A stretch of DNA of 64,000 nucleotides from Parachlamydiales bacterium (GCA_003153295.1 PLXY01000006.1:345829-409828); one strand, 5' to 3'; numbered from the stretch's first letter, positions 18,082 through 27,254 are shown. Numbers and translations are program-made. The notes: generated from the letters alone by a model not told the origin.

Positions 18082-18699
18082 ATGGCTGCAGGAGTAAGTT
18101 TAAACTTTCAGGGATTTGTAGAGAGAGAAAATTTATTTTCTTACAAAAACTTGTTTGTCAGTGAATGTCCACAATTGAAAGATCAGCATTTATGTGAATT
18201 TCTCAAAAAATTAGATCAAGAAGAGTATGCCGTTATTCAACTAGAAAACAGGTAAATAAGCTCACCTCCAAAAAAGCAATCTACTCCATGGAATAAGGGG
18301 CTTCTGGTACTCAATTTATGTACTCCTGTATATTTGGGAATTACCGCTCTTTTTTTTGAAAAGCTCGATCCTATGAAAGCCGATAACTCCTTTAAAAAAG
18401 TTTTCCACATAGCCGGTATTTTTGCTTGTATCGTTTATATCTTCACATTCCCAGAAAAGATAGATGAGCCTATGTATAGACTAGAAAGCGCAGAATGTGA
18501 GCTGAGTAAATTAACCACTACAAGAGTTAAGAGGTTGAAAGAGAAATTAGACAGGGTGCAAACTGAATACCGGAAGTTAAAAGATGCCCAGGCGCCTTCT
18601 ATGTCCCTATCAGTAGAAGAAGTTCAGATGCGGGATGCTGAACAGTATTTCACAGATCAGCTTCTTACAGTTGCAACAAATCCGAAATTGCAAAATTAG
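18082..18699 (+). pseudogene. Nonsense-interrupted gene for a two-TM (Inc-like) protein
   Basis: An ATG at 18082 with a good GAGGA ribosome site opens a 57-residue reading frame (MAAGVSLNFQGFVEREN...) that ends at TAA 18253-18255. The same frame then stays open without a stop to 18699 for another 147 codons. The downstream part has two close hydrophobic segments (GLLVLNLCTPVYLGITALFF and VFHIAGIFACIVYIFTF) and a charged coiled-coil region (KRLKEKLDRVQTEYRKLKDA). The only start near the second part is a weak TTG at 18334. The simplest reading is one ancestral gene of about 205 codons broken by a stop. Alternatives are a sequencing error, readthrough, or a separately expressed 57-aa peptide. 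Confidence 0.6.
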
Positions 18700-18781
18700 A
18701 GAGATGGTTTTTGAGCGTTATGAATTGTTTTTTGTTTTTTTATTTAGAAAGGTTTAGACTTTTTGATAACAACAGATTTTT

Positions 18782-20080
18782 ATGCAGATCTCATCAAAAA
18801 GTCCTTATTCTGTACCGAGCTTAGTTTTTTATACTGGCGCAGCGGTGTTGGCCTCGATTACAGTCTACAAACTTATCCGCTGGGCTATCACTTATTTTCA
18901 AAAGCCGCTTCCTAAACCCACTACTCTTGATCTCACAAAAAAACCTATACCGCCGCCTGCTCGGGAAATTCCTCCTTTAAAGCCGCCAGCTGTTGAAGAT
19001 ATTAAAGTCGCTCCTCCTCGAATCATTCCTGATCATGAAATTTTACGGGGAAAGTTAGAGAGCGGAGTTCATCTGAGAGACTGTCTTGATGCGCCTGAAA
19101 TCATCCAACGATATCGCGATGACAGTGGGATTCTAACTCAAATCGCAAGAAGCTTTTTTCACAAGCGCCGCTCAATAGTTAGAAACCGTGAGGATCTTGC
19201 AGATTTTCTTTCACATCTTCAAGATACTCATATTGCTCAAGTCATGACTAAGATCTGTTCTCACCAGATCTGCTCCAGCACAGAAGTAAGGCAGATCTTT
19301 GAAGTATTTCAAGGAGTGAAGCAGCTGGATCCCGGACAATTGCTTATCGATGAGAAAAGTTCCGGTACAGGAGATTTGACGGTATCCCTAGAACATCTCT
19401 TTTCTTTACTTTCCTTTTCTTTCTCAGATTCAAAGGCAACACAGATAATTAGACATGAGCTTATGCATCATTGGTGGCGAAGACAAGCTACTGCCGCTAT
19501 GGATATCGAGAGAAGCAATCGCATACTTTTGCCTATTTTTGAGTATCTTGCCCAGAACCTTCCTTCTGAAGTGATCGCCCAGGCATTAATTGCATTGAGC
19601 TACACCTATCATCCCTATATCAATGGATTAGGAGGGGATTTTAGAAGTCAGGTCCATATATTTGTGAAAAATGAGCTTCCTCAATTTAACTATCTCATGG
19701 AGATCTGTGCTACGAAGACAGAGTTGAAAGCTTCTCTTAGAGGCGCCTTACGGCAGATTTATCTATCGAACCAAAACACTACCAAGTGTATCAGTATCGC
19801 TTGGACATCGGGTCTTTTTTTAGCGGCTTATTTTCAAGTCTGGGAAAACCAAAAAGAGATGAAAGATTTACTCGATTTACTCTGGAACTTTGTGGATCAT
19901 TTTTATGTGACTTATCAGGGATTTCCGCTGAAGACAGAATCTAACCGCAATCTCCCCCTTGCTTTTACCTTAAGTGTTCTTCAAGAGGTAGACCCAGAGA
20001 ACCCTTTATTAGCTCTTGCTAAAAAGCAATTGGCCGGCTTTCCTTCTTTGTGGGAGACGGTCGCTCAGGCAAATTCTTAA
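18782..20080 (+). CDS. Unknown membrane-anchored protein with HExxH motif
   Basis: A 432-residue protein. A polar Ser-rich start is followed by one hydrophobic segment (residues about 13-32), then a Pro-rich linker (residues about 38-85), then a long helical domain. At residues 225-229 it contains HELMH within IIRHELMHHWW. This fits the extended abXHEbbHbc zinc-protease consensus, so a membrane-anchored zinc metalloprotease is possible. I see no obvious third ligand, and the motif could be chance. No ribosome site is evident before the ATG at 18782. The 3' end overlaps convergent menA by 4 nt. Confidence 0.7.
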   Translation: MQISSKSPYSVPSLVFYTGAAVLASITVYKLIRWAITYFQKPLPKPTTLDLTKKPIPPPAREIPPLKPPAVEDIKVAPPRIIPDHEILRGKLESGVHLRDCLDAPEIIQRYRDDSGILTQIARSFFHKRRSIVRNREDLADFLSHLQDTHIAQVMTKICSHQICSSTEVRQIFEVFQGVKQLDPGQLLIDEKSSGTGDLTVSLEHLFSLLSFSFSDSKATQIIRHELMHHWWRRQATAAMDIERSNRILLPIFEYLAQNLPSEVIAQALIALSYTYHPYINGLGGDFRSQVHIFVKNELPQFNYLMEICATKTELKASLRGALRQIYLSNQNTTKCISIAWTSGLFLAAYFQVWENQKEMKDLLDLLWNFVDHFYVTYQGFPLKTESNRNLPLAFTLSVLQEVDPENPLLALAKKQLAGFPSLWETVAQANS

Positions 20081-20934
20081 GAACTCACGATAGAAAAGGC
20101 GAGCAGCACTGTAAAAAGTACAAGCAATTTGCCGGTCTGGGCAAAGGGAACATTGAGCAATCTCTTATCCTGCACCGTCCACATCGCTTTAATCGGAACA
20201 AAAGCGGGGATGAGCAAGATCGGCATCAGGTAATATCCGTAAAGGCAAGGAATCAGGCAGGCAGCGATCAGACAAAAGCTGTACTCCAGACGTCCGAAAG
20301 TTTCTCCAAAGCGCACAGGAAGAGTTTTTTTATTGCATCTGCGGTCTTCATGGACATCGCGCAGATTATTGGCGGTGAGAATCGCTGTTGAAACAAGGCC
20401 TGGACAGAAGCCTAAAATTCCCACTGCAAGCGGAAGCTCATGGACTTGTAGATAATAGGTGATCAAGGTCGCAATAGGCCCGTAGAAGAAAAGCACAAAG
20501 ATATCTCCCAATCCTAAATAAGCCAGCGGCAGAGGGCCTGCGGTGTAGGCCAGACTCAGAGCAATATAAACAATGGCCATTAGACTGATCAGAGGTCCGC
20601 CTTGAAAGGCAAGATAGGCGCTGAAAAGAGCCGCTGCAATGAAAGCGAGGATGATTGCTCGTTTCATGACTGGAAGGGCGATTAGGCCTGCCTGAGTCAC
20701 ACGGCGGGGCCCTTTTCGATCGGATGTATCGGCGCCTTTCAAGAAGTCAAAGTAATCATTGGCAAAGTTGGTGCCGACTTGAATGGCAACACCGGTTAAA
20801 AGCGTGAAGAGAAAAGTGAGAAAAGAAAAAGATCCAGACTTCCATGCCAGCGCGGTGCCAAGCAGGGCTGGGCTGATGCTAGCGATGAGAGTTTTTGGGC
20901 GGCTTGCTTCGAGCCAAACTGAAAATGTTTTCAT
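20077..20934 (-). CDS. menA: 1,4-Dihydroxy-2-naphthoate prenyltransferase MenA
   Basis: UbiA-superfamily membrane prenyltransferase that joins the isoprenoid chain to DHNA, giving demethylmenaquinone. The prenyl-diphosphate/Mg site NFANDYFDFLKGAD is followed by RVTQAGLI. The second Asp-rich site appears in NNLRDVHEDRR, and about eight hydrophobic helices surround these. The ATG at 20934 has TAGGA upstream and begins just after the stop of the phosphatase gene. A longer frame to 21024 would overlap that gene, and I rejected it. Confidence 0.92.
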   Translation of the reverse strand: MKTFSVWLEASRPKTLIASISPALLGTALAWKSGSFSFLTFLFTLLTGVAIQVGTNFANDYFDFLKGADTSDRKGPRRVTQAGLIALPVMKRAIILAFIAAALFSAYLAFQGGPLISLMAIVYIALSLAYTAGPLPLAYLGLGDIFVLFFYGPIATLITYYLQVHELPLAVGILGFCPGLVSTAILTANNLRDVHEDRRCNKKTLPVRFGETFGRLEYSFCLIAACLIPCLYGYYLMPILLIPAFVPIKAMWTVQDKRLLNVPFAQTGKLLVLFTVLLAFSIVSS

Positions 20935-20941
20935 AATTATC

Positions 20942-21487
20942 CTAGCTGAGTTTTTTTGCAGACCATCGTTTATCGGGTCGTAAGAAAAAATGGACGGGAA
21001 CGCAATTATCAATGGCCCATTCATGTTCGACCTTCATCCAGCAGCAGAGTGCCCAATGGATTCCACCATGCGCGACAACTAGGACTGGGCCTGGTTGCAG
21101 TAGAGCTTGGTTGATTCCATTTTTTGCTTGCTGAAGAAAAGCTTGCACAGGACCTTGAGCTTTTGAAAGAGCATCATATCCAAGTCTATTCATTTCCAGC
21201 CAAACTGCTCCGGTGCACTCTGTCAGATCGGCAATTTCATAGTGGGGGGCTTGCAGTTTTGAGGTGATAATCTCTTTGGTTTCCTTGGCTCTTTTGAGAG
21301 GACTGAAACAGACACTTTGAATCGGTAAGGAGGTCACAATACGCTCGATGTCGCTGGCCTGCTGCCTTCCCCGTTCATTAAGTGGAATATCGAAATGATC
21401 GGTATGAAGACCTTTAAGATTATGATCTGTCTGTCCATGCCGGATAAAATAAAATTCTTTCTGATGAATCATCAACATATTATCCAC
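20942..21487 (-). CDS. Histidine phosphatase (phosphoglycerate-mutase-like) family protein
   Basis: A 181-residue branch-1 histidine phosphatase. It has the phospho-accepting FIRHGQTDHN near the N-terminus, the FSPLKRAKETKEII arginine motif, and the second catalytic histidine in VVAHGGIHWAL. It ends 7 nt before menA and is probably cotranscribed with it. Members of this family dephosphorylate many small molecules, so the substrate is open. It is too short for glycolytic GpmA. Confidence 0.88.
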   Translation of the reverse strand: MDNMLMIHQKEFYFIRHGQTDHNLKGLHTDHFDIPLNERGRQQASDIERIVTSLPIQSVCFSPLKRAKETKEIITSKLQAPHYEIADLTECTGAVWLEMNRLGYDALSKAQGPVQAFLQQAKNGINQALLQPGPVLVVAHGGIHWALCCWMKVEHEWAIDNCVPVHFFLRPDKRWSAKKLS

Positions 21488-21587
21488 TTTTATGAATTTT
21501 TTTATAACTTATCCGTATCATGAACCTATCCTAATAAATTTCGAATGTCACAAACCGTACTCACTTGTACGTATCTAAACGCGATTA

Positions 21588-22049
21588 TTACAGGTGATTC
21601 CAGCCGTGTTCGGAATAAAAACTTTCAGATTTGATTGCATAAGCAACATAGGGGATTGTATTGGAGGGCAGGTGATCAAGAGGAAAAAACTCTAAAGCGG
21701 CACATTTTTCAGGTTCTTGATTGGCAATCGTGCCTTGCCAAGACCTGCACTCGAAGAAGATGTCAAGATTAAGGCGTCCAGATTTACGGTGCATGACATG
21801 GATGACTTTTAACTGAGAAGAGCATAGCTCAATGCCCGCTTCTTCTCGGGCTTCCCGGATCATCGCTGCGGTTGCTGATTCTCCCTCTTCGACATGTCCT
21901 GAGACAAGACCGTAGTGGCCGTCGCAGTAGCCGGTATTTTTTCTTAGGAGAAGAAGGACATCATTTTCTTGCCTTAAGATGAGATAGGCGCAGACAAAAG
22001 TCCCCGTTTTTTTCTTAACTAGAAGTGAGCTGGGTTGTGGTTGATTCAT
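21588..22049 (-). CDS. Nudix hydrolase
   Basis: A 153-residue Nudix protein. The Nudix box is complete: GHVEEGESATAAMIREAREE followed by AGIEL, fitting GX5EX7REUXEEXGU. These enzymes cleave nucleoside diphosphates linked to another moiety, for example oxidised nucleotides. The N-terminal strand VCAYLILRQENDVLLLLRKN is typical of MutT-like members. Its specificity cannot be read from sequence. It lies alone between the phosphatase and the toxin-antitoxin pair. Confidence 0.9.
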   Translation of the reverse strand: MNQPQPSSLLVKKKTGTFVCAYLILRQENDVLLLLRKNTGYCDGHYGLVSGHVEEGESATAAMIREAREEAGIELCSSQLKVIHVMHRKSGRLNLDIFFECRSWQGTIANQEPEKCAALEFFPLDHLPSNTIPYVAYAIKSESFYSEHGWNHL

Positions 22050-22100
22050 GTTTTTTGTCCGCTATTGACCTAGATGTATGCAAAATTATTATTTCTCGGG

Positions 22101-22523
22101 TTAATAATCCATCGGATTAAGAAGGCGGATACCGGTTGGGACAAAATCTTTGATGTTTTCTGTGACAAGGATGAGATGATGTTGAATCGCTGATGCTGCT
22201 AATAGAGAATCGATGACAGGCAGAGTTTTACTATGTCCGCATAAATTGCCCCAAATGTAGGCAGTTTGTTTATCGATAGTCAAAATACGGCTTTCAAAAC
22301 GGGGGATTAATTCTTCCTCTAACCATTCTTCGAGAATCGCTTTCATTATTTTGTTGTCACTACTTAACTTGGCAATGCCCTTTTGAATTTCTCCAATGCT
22401 AAGGACGTTGATAAAATAGGCTGACTCTGAATGTTTCTCAATCCATGTTTGTAATTTTGGATTAGGATGAGTCTTAATTTTTCTTAATTTCGAAAGGATA
22501 CACGTGTCTAATAAATAGCTCAT
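22101..22523 (-). CDS. PIN-domain toxin, VapC type
   Basis: A 140-residue PIN ribonuclease. The acidic catalytic residues are present: D6 (YLLDTCILS), E45 (SIGEIQKG), D105 (PVIDSLLA), and the C-terminal TENIKDF with D126. Toxins of this type cleave RNA, often tRNA, when freed from their antitoxin. The ATG overlaps the antitoxin stop by 4 nt, the usual arrangement. All key acids remain, so it may be active. Confidence 0.9.
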   Translation of the reverse strand: MSYLLDTCILSKLRKIKTHPNPKLQTWIEKHSESAYFINVLSIGEIQKGIAKLSSDNKIMKAILEEWLEEELIPRFESRILTIDKQTAYIWGNLCGHSKTLPVIDSLLAASAIQHHLILVTENIKDFVPTGIRLLNPMDY

Positions 22524-22810
22524 AGATCGATCTCTCTTCCTAAATCATCAGTTCGTTCAATTTCTAGATCAACTTCTGGATACGGTGCTTCTCTAAAAAA
22601 ATCCAAAAGGGTGTTTTTTGGTTTTCGCAAGTTCTCGAACTCCTCTTTTGAAATGATGATTGCAACTTCATGTCCATTTTTAGTAATGGTTTGATACCCG
22701 CCATGTTCAACTTCGCTTACAAGTTCCGAAAATCGCGCTTTGGCTTCTTGAAGCTGCCATACTTTTTTTGTTCTTCTCGAATGCTTTCGACTCTTTCTAA
22801 TTCTACCCAT
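22520..22810 (-). CDS. Phd/YefM-family antitoxin
   Basis: A 96-residue antitoxin. The Phd/YefM DNA-binding core is VWQLQEAKARFSELVSEV, then QTITKNGHEVAIIISKEEFE, preceded by a basic tail (MGRIRKSRKHSRRTKK) and followed by an acidic toxin-binding C-terminus. It should neutralise the downstream PIN toxin and repress its own promoter. A palindrome lies 2-34 nt upstream of the start codon. Confidence 0.9.
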   Translation of the reverse strand: MGRIRKSRKHSRRTKKVWQLQEAKARFSELVSEVEHGGYQTITKNGHEVAIIISKEEFENLRKPKNTLLDFFREAPYPEVDLEIERTDDLGREIDL

Positions 22811-22811
22811 A

Positions 22812-22844
22812 TTACACCCACTAGTCAGACTAGTCTTAGTGTAA
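22812..22844. promoter_or_regulatory. Palindromic operator of the toxin-antitoxin operon
   Basis: The core ACTAGTC-A-GACTAGT (22820-22834) is a perfect inverted repeat. It is flanked by a second matched pair, TTACAC (22812-22817) and GTGTAA (22839-22844). It sits directly before the antitoxin start codon, where Phd-type proteins bind to autoregulate. Confidence 0.65.
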
Positions 22845-22930
22845 GAGGTCGGATAAAAATATTCAAGATTATTTAATTAACTCATTAAAATTCAAAGGGT
22901 TGGCATTTAAGGGCAGCTCTTCAATCTCAA

Positions 22931-23764
22931 TCAGGGTTTCCTTTTGAATTGTTTGAAGTTGGGTTTTCTTTTTTGGACATAGGCATTTCGTCCTTCTTGC
23001 CCTTCGGGGGTCATATAAAAGAGCATAGTGGCGTTGCCTGCAAGCTCTTGAAGACCTGTTTGCCCATCGCAATCGGCATTGAGGGCTGACTTGAGGCAGC
23101 GGAGTGCGATAGGGGAATGCTGGAGCATTTCGTTGCACCATTGAAGAGTCGTGGCTTCAAGCTCTTCATAGGGAACAACACAATTGACAAGGCCCATGTC
23201 AAGTGCTTGCTGGGCATTATACTGGCGGCAGAGGAACCAAATTTCACGGGCTTTTTTCTGACCGACGGAGCGGGCTAAATAACTAGAACCAAATCCTCCA
23301 TCAAATGAGCCGACTTTAGGACCGACTTGTCCGAAAATGGCGTTATCTGCAGCGATCGTGAGGTCGCAGACGACATGGAGCACATGCCCGCCGCCGATCG
23401 CATATCCGGCCACCATTGCGATGACAGGCTTAGGACAGGTACGGATCTGCCGCTGAAAGTCGAGAACATTGAGCCGTTCCTGCCCCTGATCGTCAACGTA
23501 GCCGGCATCGCCGCGGATTTTTTGATCTCCTCCAGAGCAGAACGCCTCTTTGCCTTCTCCAGTGATAATAATGACACCGATGGAACTATCGTATCGCGCG
23601 TCATTAAAGGCGTGCATCATTTCATCGACAGTCAGAGGACGGAAAGCATTGCGGACTTGGGGGCGGTTAATGGTGATTTTAGCGACGCCGTTGTATTTAT
23701 CATATTTGATATCGGTATAAGTGCCGCAAGCGGTCCATTGAACTTCTGTTGCGAGGGATGTCAT
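22931..23764 (-). CDS. menB: 1,4-Dihydroxy-2-naphthoyl-CoA synthase MenB
   Basis: A crotonase-fold enzyme (277 aa) that closes the second ring of the naphthoquinone from o-succinylbenzoyl-CoA. Signatures are [33 protein letters not shown] (oxyanion and substrate loop typical of MenB), [20 protein letters not shown], and [18 protein letters not shown]. Its length is normal. It starts 10 nt after the stop of menD and is the last gene of the ubiE-menF-menD-menB run. Confidence 0.96.
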   Translation of the reverse strand: MTSLATEVQWTACGTYTDIKYDKYNGVAKITINRPQVRNAFRPLTVDEMMHAFNDARYDSSIGVIIITGEGKEAFCSGGDQKIRGDAGYVDDQGQERLNVLDFQRQIRTCPKPVIAMVAGYAIGGGHVLHVVCDLTIAADNAIFGQVGPKVGSFDGGFGSSYLARSVGQKKAREIWFLCRQYNAQQALDMGLVNCVVPYEELEATTLQWCNEMLQHSPIALRCLKSALNADCDGQTGLQELAGNATMLFYMTPEGQEGRNAYVQKRKPNFKQFKRKP

Positions 23765-23773
23765 AGTTTATCC

Positions 23774-25462
23774 TTAATTTACAGCGTAGGCAAGAGCCTG
23801 GATTTTTTCTTTGATTTTCTCCTCAATGGAGAGATGGAGGGTGCGGTTTTCTGCGCGATTGGTTTTTAATTCGATGAGTACAGATTTTTCTTCCCGAAGA
23901 ATACGCGTCAGCTGGGAAGGATCTGTCATCGAAAGATAAGGAAGATGGAACATTTTAGCGGCATCTTCAAATTGCCAAGGGTGGTTTCCTGCGACATACT
24001 CTTCAAAGATCTCTTTTTTCTGAGAAATAGGAAGGAAAGAAAAAATTCCTCCTCCTTGGTTATTGACGACGAGTAAAATGACAGGGACCTTGCATTTCTG
24101 TAAAAGAGCCAAAGAATTCAGATCATGCAATGCGGTTAGGTCGCCGATGACAGCTAAGATAGGACGTTGGGTCCCTTCTGCAATTCCAACGATCGTCGCG
24201 ATATTGCCATCGATGCCGGAAGTGCCTCGTTTGCCATAGATGGGACCTCGATGGAAGCGGGGAAAAAAGAACTGGTCTCCATCACGGATCGGCATGCTAT
24301 TGGCAAAAAAGAGGGAATAGTGCGGGGGAAGGTGGTGTTGCAAGAAACGGATGAGCCCCGGTTCTGAAGCCGGCGGGATGAATTCATCGACATGCCCTTC
24401 GATCACTTGACTTAAGACCTTCCAGTTGTTGAGCCAAGAGACGCGGCGGGGAATCCAAGGAAGGAGCTGCTCGCAAAAGACAGTAGGGTCGGTCTGGATA
24501 CGATGGGTCAGTGTATGAGTGGCGTCGTGCCGCTTCGGATGATCGGCGACCATGGCATAGATCTGAGGGGCTGTTTGTTTCATCCATTGAAGAAGAGGTT
24601 TAGAAACGAGCCGGTCTCCAAAATGCAAAATGCAATCAGGTCGAAAGTGAGGCACGAGTTTTAACACCATGTCGTAATACGGAATGACGTTATGGTGCAG
24701 CCCTTCAGAACGGAGCCCAGAGATAATATCAGGTAAAATCGGCCAATCTAAGAGTTCAGCCAGTGCAAAAATCGACTTAAGGGAACGGGAAGAGCTCATC
24801 GATCCTGCAATGATGACACCCCGTTCGCACGAGCTAAGTTTTTTTGCCCACTGTTCGATCGAGTGAGTGGAAAGGGTATGATGCGTGGGTTCGTAATGGG
24901 TAGAAGGAAGAGATTCGCCTTCATATTCTGACAAAAAGGGTTCTCGGAAAAGGCAGTTGAGATGGACAGGCCCTTTGGGACTCTGTGTGGCTCGGTATAC
25001 AGCTTGGGCAATCGTCGAGCCGATAAATCCATCGGGGATAGCCTGATCAGGACAAGGGATTTCAAAATACCAACGGACATGATCGCCAAAAATTTTAACC
25101 TGGTCGGAGGTTTGATTGGCCCCGCACTCTTTAAGCTCAGGGGGACGGTCAGCTGTGATCACAATTAAAGGAACTTCGTCTTCAAAAGCTTCCATGATTG
25201 CAGGAAAGAGGTTAGCAACTGCAGTTCCGGATGTGACTAAGAGCGCAACAGGTGTTTTAGATCCTTTAGCATAGCCATAGGCATAAAAACCCGTGCCTCT
25301 TTCATCAAAATGAACAAGTTTTTCCAATTCTTCTTCTTGTGAAAAAGCATAAGCCAGGGGTGTCGATCGGGAACCAGGGGAGATACAAACGCGTCGCACG
25401 CCTTGCTGCATTAGATGGTACACGATCTGTTTTGCGTATTTATCATTTTGGGGATCAATCAT
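23774..25462 (-). CDS. menD: SEPHCHC synthase MenD
   Basis: A thiamine diphosphate enzyme (562 aa) that joins 2-oxoglutarate and isochorismate, the first committed step of classical menaquinone synthesis. The N-terminal Pyr domain has RRVCISPGSRSTPLAYAF and VTSGTAVANLFPAIMEA with the ThDP-activating Glu. The C-terminal PP domain has IDGNIATIVGIAEG, LAVIGDLTALHDLNSL and VVNNQGGGIFSFLP, with the GDxx...NNxGGGIF cofactor signature. The start overlaps the menF stop by 8 nt. Confidence 0.96.
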   Translation of the reverse strand: MIDPQNDKYAKQIVYHLMQQGVRRVCISPGSRSTPLAYAFSQEEELEKLVHFDERGTGFYAYGYAKGSKTPVALLVTSGTAVANLFPAIMEAFEDEVPLIVITADRPPELKECGANQTSDQVKIFGDHVRWYFEIPCPDQAIPDGFIGSTIAQAVYRATQSPKGPVHLNCLFREPFLSEYEGESLPSTHYEPTHHTLSTHSIEQWAKKLSSCERGVIIAGSMSSSRSLKSIFALAELLDWPILPDIISGLRSEGLHHNVIPYYDMVLKLVPHFRPDCILHFGDRLVSKPLLQWMKQTAPQIYAMVADHPKRHDATHTLTHRIQTDPTVFCEQLLPWIPRRVSWLNNWKVLSQVIEGHVDEFIPPASEPGLIRFLQHHLPPHYSLFFANSMPIRDGDQFFFPRFHRGPIYGKRGTSGIDGNIATIVGIAEGTQRPILAVIGDLTALHDLNSLALLQKCKVPVILLVVNNQGGGIFSFLPISQKKEIFEEYVAGNHPWQFEDAAKMFHLPYLSMTDPSQLTRILREEKSVLIELKTNRAENRTLHLSIEEKIKEKIQALAYAVN

Positions 25463-26504
25463 GAATAAACCTCAAATAATGAGCGATTTTTCGATCAAGT
25501 TCTTCCCATTCTTTTTCGGCTCTTGAACCTTTGACGATTCCAGTTCCGGCAAAGAGATGCATTTCATTTCCTCGGATAAGGGCGCAGCGGATCGCAACGG
25601 CCATATCTGTCTCTTGAGGAGAAACCATTCCAAAGGGTCCTCCATACCAGCCGCGATGGAACGGTTCGACTTGAGATAGATAGGCGATAGCGGCTTGTTT
25701 AGGAAGTCCTCCTAGAGCTGGAGTGGGATGAAGATGTAAAAAAAGCTCTTGGTCAGAGACTTCATCTTTAAGGTCTCCTCGGATGCTTTGGTAGAGATGG
25801 TTGAGATTTCCAAATGATTTTTGCTCGGGTGCCTGCCATTGAATATCGTGACAGCATTTGAGAAATTTTTCATGTAAAAAAACTTGAACAGCTTCTATCT
25901 CGGACGATTCTTTGGAGGTCCATTCTTCCAATTGATCTTTTGTTCCAGCCAAAGCCTCGGAGGTGATTTTTCTCTCTTGTCGATGAAATAGTTTTTCAGG
26001 AGTAGCGCCTAAAAAAGTTGTATCGGCATCCAGCTGAAGAAGAAAAAGGGAGGTTTCAGTTCCAAAGGGAGTGAGCATGCGGAGAACTTGCAGTGGATCT
26101 ATTTTGCCATCGAAAATGAGAGTTGTCTGGCGTGCGAGTACAACTTTTTTCAAATGGTCCTTTTCAATCTTTTCGATGGCATCGTTCACCATCATCCACC
26201 ATTTATCAAAGGTGGGAGCATCTTTGCGCTGGATCAATTTGGGAAGGGCAAAGGGAAGCTTCGTGGATTCCCATAATTCTTGCTTCATGGAGGTGGGGGA
26301 GAAAAAAAGAGAAGCGGGAAAAGGACTCCAGATCCCTTGGCAGGATTGAGGGGAAAAAGCATGACCGCCGAAAGTCAGTGGAGAGTTTTTTTCGACCCCA
26401 AGCCCTGCTCCATATCCTGCAAACGCGTAACGGCTGCCGCGAGATTTCCAATAGATCTTTGGAAATTGCCTTCCATCTTGCAAAAAATTAAAGAGACTCG
26501 TCAT
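25455..26504 (-). CDS. menF: Isochorismate synthase MenF
   Basis: A chorismate-utilising enzyme (349 aa from the ATG at 26504) that makes isochorismate for MenD. Family motifs are KVVLARQTTL (catalytic Lys region), FLGATPEKLFHRQ, ITSEALAGTKDQ, LHPTPALGGLPKQAA and MAVAIRCALIRGNEMHLFAGTGIV. I chose the ATG at 26504 because it overlaps the ubiE stop by 4 nt, as is common in this window. A longer frame to 26591 lies within ubiE. Salicylate synthase is an alternative, but the men context settles it. Confidence 0.93.
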   Translation of the reverse strand: MTSLFNFLQDGRQFPKIYWKSRGSRYAFAGYGAGLGVEKNSPLTFGGHAFSPQSCQGIWSPFPASLFFSPTSMKQELWESTKLPFALPKLIQRKDAPTFDKWWMMVNDAIEKIEKDHLKKVVLARQTTLIFDGKIDPLQVLRMLTPFGTETSLFLLQLDADTTFLGATPEKLFHRQERKITSEALAGTKDQLEEWTSKESSEIEAVQVFLHEKFLKCCHDIQWQAPEQKSFGNLNHLYQSIRGDLKDEVSDQELFLHLHPTPALGGLPKQAAIAYLSQVEPFHRGWYGGPFGMVSPQETDMAVAIRCALIRGNEMHLFAGTGIVKGSRAEKEWEELDRKIAHYLRFIHD

Positions 26505-27205
26505 TTCTCTCCGAGGTAAATCGTCACAATGCCAAAGGTCAAAGGATGGGCCTTCACAGAACGGAATCCTGCTTCTTGCATAAGTTTGCAAAAAGCTTCT
26601 GCTTGCGGAAAAGCTTGGATAGTGCGTGCTAAATATGTATAGGCCTCGGCATGTGCAGAGATAAGTTTTCCAATGTGAGGAAGAATCTTATTGAGATATA
26701 AAAGATAAGATTTTTGGACTAAAGCGTTAGTCGGCAGCGAAAACTCTAAAATCAACGCACGTCCCTGAGGACGAAGAACCCGGTGGATCTCTCGCAGACA
26801 TTGAGAAACATTATCGACGTTTCGAATGCCAAACGACATCGTCGCAGAGTCAAAGGTATTCTCTAAATAAGGAATGGCGGTGGCCGATGCCATCTTAAGA
26901 GTAGCTTGATGGGCATAGGCTTTCAGTTTCGTTCGACCGATTTTGAGCATTTGCTCAGAAAGATCTATTCCAACGGCCTGATGAATACGAGGTGAGTTTT
27001 TCAGCAGCGACAGCAGCTGATCACCTGTCCCTGTCGCAAGGTCGAGCAGTTTGATTTTTTCTGTTTTAGGCAGAAAGGAGGCCATTTTACGCCGCCAGTA
27101 AATATCAATGCCTCCAGACAAGATTCTGTTGGTCCGGTCATAGGTGGGGGCGATTTCATCAAAAATCTGAAAAACGGGTTGATCTGCCATAAAGTATAAG
27201 GTCAA
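26501..27205 (-). CDS. ubiE: Demethylmenaquinone methyltransferase UbiE/MenG
   Basis: An SAM-dependent class I methyltransferase (234 aa) that performs the last step to menaquinone. The SAM motif is LLDLATGTGDQLL. UbiE signatures are VFDEIAPTYDRTNRILSGGID near the N-terminus, FDSATMSFGIRNVDN, ALILEFSLPTNALVQ, and the C-terminal LTFGIVTIYLGEK. It heads the four-gene menaquinone run and is divergent from the GH18-like gene. Confidence 0.95.
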   Translation of the reverse strand: MTLYFMADQPVFQIFDEIAPTYDRTNRILSGGIDIYWRRKMASFLPKTEKIKLLDLATGTGDQLLSLLKNSPRIHQAVGIDLSEQMLKIGRTKLKAYAHQATLKMASATAIPYLENTFDSATMSFGIRNVDNVSQCLREIHRVLRPQGRALILEFSLPTNALVQKSYLLYLNKILPHIGKLISAHAEAYTYLARTIQAFPQAEAFCKLMQEAGFRSVKAHPLTFGIVTIYLGEK

Positions 27206-27254
27206 CTTGTAACATAAGTTGAAAATTAAAAACTACTTTTGCAATGGTAGTGGT

